Shown here: in pieces, positions 4,866 to 6,138 of the stretch
Position numbering within the stretch: the stretch's first letter is position 1
How the letters are laid out: every line of letters starts with the position of its first letter
Assembly: GCA_020056125.1 (NCBI GenBank)
Contig: JAGVIJ010000124.1
Location: forward strand, 1 to 6,138
DNA length: 6,138 nt
From: a bacterium
GTDB taxonomy: Bacteria; Patescibacteriota; Patescibacteriia; 2-12-FULL-60-25
Direction: 5' to 3'
Translations under genes and position numbers: made by a program
Notes under the pieces: generated by a model
What the model was told of the DNA's origin: nothing
The model's input: only the letters and a program-made list of their open reading frames with translations
Databases searched by the model: none

Positions 4866-6138
4866 CTATTCTAGCAGATTTGCAATCAATTGCCATTCTC
4901 CGGCAAAAATAATCTTGACCCGCACAATCTTTCCAACCAACCCCGGGTCATCCGATCGAAAACTGCACAACTTCATCTCATTGGTATTGCCGCTGGCAAT
5001 CCCCTGTTCAACCTTGGTTACCAAAACCGACGCCGGTTGACCCACTAAAACTTGATTCTTTCGAAGCGAGGTTTCTTCCAATAATTTTTGCAACACGCGC
5101 CAGCGCCGCTTTTTTTCATCCGGCGCCACATCATCTTGATAAATTTTCGCGGCCAGCGTACCGGAGCGCACGCTGTATTCCGCGTGATAAGAAATGTCAA
5201 AATCCGCAATTTTAAATAACGTCACGGTTTCTTCAAATTGCTCGGGCGTCTCGCCCGAAAAACCCACGATGATATCCGTGCCCAACGCCATGCCAGGCCG
5301 CTGGGCTTTTATTTTTTGAATAATCTCCAAAAATTTTTCGCGCGTGTATTTGCGATTCATGCGGCGCAAAACTTCGTTGGATCCGGATTGCACGGGCAGA
5401 TGAAGAAAGTTGATTTGTTTGGGCAGAGTAAGCGCATCAATCACCTCGTCGGTCATGTGATTGGGATGCGGCGCAGTCCAATGCACGCGCTGTAAATTGG
5501 GAATTTGATTAATCTCCCAGAGCAAGGCGGCGAAATGATCGCCCTTGTCGTCCCCGGCCCTTTTGTCATTTCGACCGAGCGGAGCGAGTGGAGAAATCTC
5601 TTTCAAACGAGATCTCTCGGCTACGCTCGAGATGACATATGGATTAGCGGCGCTAAAATTTTCCGAATCACGCGCCTTATATGCATTCACCACCTGACCC
5701 AACAGCGTAATTTCTATGACTCCGCGCTCGGCCAAGTCTTTCACTTCTTCCAAAATATCCTTGAGCGGTCGATTCTGTTCCAACCCGCGGCTATGCGGCA
5801 CCACGCAATACGCGCAAAAATTATTGCACCCGGTTTGAATGGTCACATAAGCCTGGGATGAAGGGATGCGCCCGGGTTTAATCTTGAGATAATCCGTCAT
5901 CAAATCTCCGGAGTTCACTATGTCCGGACGAAGTTCGGTGATCCAACGCGGCAAATTTACCATTTCAGCCGTGGAAAAATATAAATCAACGGCTTTTAAC
6001 TTTTTCTTAAATGCGCTCGTCTTATCTCGGCCGGGCATGCAACCGGTTACCGCCACAATCAACCGCGGATTTTTTTCTTTGAGCTTCAATAAATTCTGCA
6101 TCTTACCGAACACCCGATCTTCGGCTGACTTGCGCACC
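4866..6138 (-). CDS. miaB: tRNA-2-methylthio-N6-dimethylallyladenosine synthase (methylthiotransferase), 5' end outside window
   Basis: MiaB is a radical-SAM iron-sulfur enzyme that adds a methylthio group to C2 of i6A37 in tRNA, completing ms2i6A after MiaA. The visible part has 423 residues; numbering here starts at 6137. The first residues, VRKSAEDRVFG, match the family's 'NTCxVRxxAEDRVFG', so roughly the first 45-50 residues and two cluster cysteines are outside, and the GTG at 6137 is not a start. The third N-terminal cluster cysteine is C33 (VTGCMPGRD). The radical-SAM motif is C104, C108, C111 (GCNNFCAYCVVP). LLGQVVNAY (145-153) replaces the usual LLGQNVNSY. HLPVQSGSNEVLRRMNRKYT (246-265) is a MiaB hallmark, and the TRAM RNA-binding domain occupies about 359-423. 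Residues about 155-201 form an unusual insertion, mostly encoded by a palindromic repeat (5564-5637). The frame is intact, so I regard the gene as functional. Confidence 0.93.
   Translation of the reverse strand, partial: VRKSAEDRVFGKMQNLLKLKEKNPRLIVAVTGCMPGRDKTSAFKKKLKAVDLYFSTAEMVNLPRWITELRPDIVNSGDLMTDYLKIKPGRIPSSQAYVTIQTGCNNFCAYCVVPHSRGLEQNRPLKDILEEVKDLAERGVIEITLLGQVVNAYKARDSENFSAANPYVISSVAERSRLKEISPLAPLGRNDKRAGDDKGDHFAALLWEINQIPNLQRVHWTAPHPNHMTDEVIDALTLPKQINFLHLPVQSGSNEVLRRMNRKYTREKFLEIIQKIKAQRPGMALGTDIIVGFSGETPEQFEETVTLFKIADFDISYHAEYSVRSGTLAAKIYQDDVAPDEKKRRWRVLQKLLEETSLRKNQVLVGQPASVLVTKVEQGIASGNTNEMKLCSFRSDDPGLVGKIVRVKIIFAGEWQLIANLLE
4868..4876 (-). promoter_or_regulatory. Extended -10 promoter for miaA at the end of miaB
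   Basis: On the minus strand TGCTAGAAT matches the extended -10 form TGnTATAAT with one mismatch in the hexamer (TAGAAT, 4873-4868). Its last T is the first base of the miaB stop TAG. A start point about 7 nt downstream is the A at 4861, giving a leader of about 17 nt that contains the Shine-Dalgarno sequence. A weak TGGCAA at 4895-4890 could act as the -35 with a 16-nt spacer. The layout mirrors the tmk/membrane-protein junction, where a promoter also covers the upstream stop codon. Confidence 0.5.
5564..5637. repeat. Imperfect palindromic repeat element inserted in frame in miaB
   Basis: The left arm (5564-5600, starting TGTCATTTCGACCGAGCG) and the right arm (5609-5637, ending CTCGAGATGACA) are inverted copies separated by an 8-nt loop, TTTCAAAC. 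Three blocks pair: an outer 8 bp, a middle 10 bp and an inner 10 bp, each with one mismatch. The right arm lacks about 4 nt at each of two junctions between blocks, so it is 29 nt against 37. On the miaB strand the element encodes residues 167-192, including VISSVAERSR and EISPLAPLGRNDK. I recall near-identical palindromes (GTCATTTCGA..GAGAAATCTC) as scattered intergenic repeats in many bacterial and metagenomic genomes; this is from memory, not a search. No transposase is encoded, so mobility in trans is inferred. Confidence 0.82.

Noticed and set aside
5564..5637. Palindrome as a terminator or CRISPR unit
   Set aside because: There is no T-tract, it lies mid-gene, and only one copy occurs in the window.
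5505..5861. Plus-strand open frames across the repeat in miaB, and others opposite gatB and miaA
   Set aside because: They are antisense shadows of well-conserved genes, with no ribosome-binding site or recognisable protein features.
6135..6137. GTG as the miaB start
   Set aside because: It encodes the Val of the conserved NTCxVR segment, so it is internal and the true start is beyond the window.
4866..6138. miaB as a pseudogene because of the inserted repeat
   Set aside because: The frame is open throughout, the radical-SAM cysteines and TRAM domain are intact, and the insert lies in a variable loop.
1..6138. Alternative genetic code with TGA as glycine, as in some CPR lineages
   Set aside because: Roughly 1,900 codons contain no in-frame TGA although glycine is frequent, so the standard code explains the window.

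Overview
This is a compact, almost fully coding window from a bacterium with a small-genome style. I infer a member of the Patescibacteria (CPR, Parcubacteria-like). The basis is the tight gene packing, the class of thymidylate kinase with an NRY motif, a HicBA module in B-then-A order, a GatB protein, and a polytopic membrane protein of a kind I associate with that group. This placement is an impression from protein style and was not tested by a search. All eight genes read cleanly in the standard code. They end in TAA or TAG, never TGA, and none contains an in-frame TGA.

Plus strand, left half (1-3325): the 3' part of folA (dihydrofolate reductase, cut by the window edge), tmk (thymidylate kinase), an unnamed six-segment membrane protein, and gatB (tRNA amidotransferase subunit B). 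The gaps are 6, 9 and 4 nt, so they look like one transcription unit. FolA and Tmk both serve dTTP synthesis: FolA regenerates tetrahydrofolate after thymidylate synthase, and Tmk phosphorylates dTMP. GatB belongs to the transamidation route that makes Gln-tRNA(Gln) and/or Asn-tRNA(Asn). A strong extended -10 motif lies over the tmk stop codon and predicts that the membrane protein gene is also transcribed separately, as a leaderless mRNA.

Minus strand, right half (6138 down to 3341): miaB (cut at its 5' end by the window edge), miaA, hicB and hicA. MiaA and MiaB act one after the other on A37 of tRNAs reading UNN codons, giving i6A and then ms2i6A. A promoter motif at the end of miaB and a good Shine-Dalgarno sequence serve miaA. 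The hicBA toxin-antitoxin pair follows miaA, has its own candidate promoter, and is clearly poorer in GC (about 37% by hand count) than the rest (roughly half GC or more in sampled lines), so it looks acquired. It ends at a small hairpin plus T-tract terminator squeezed into the 15-nt gap facing gatB.

The most striking item is an imperfect palindromic repeat of about 74 nt (5564-5637) sitting in frame inside miaB. It adds about 25 residues to a loop just after the QNVN-type motif and leaves the reading frame open. This recalls the Rickettsia palindromic elements that insert into protein genes. No stretch longer than about 100 nt lacks a gene, and I see no tRNA, rRNA, CRISPR array or transposase.
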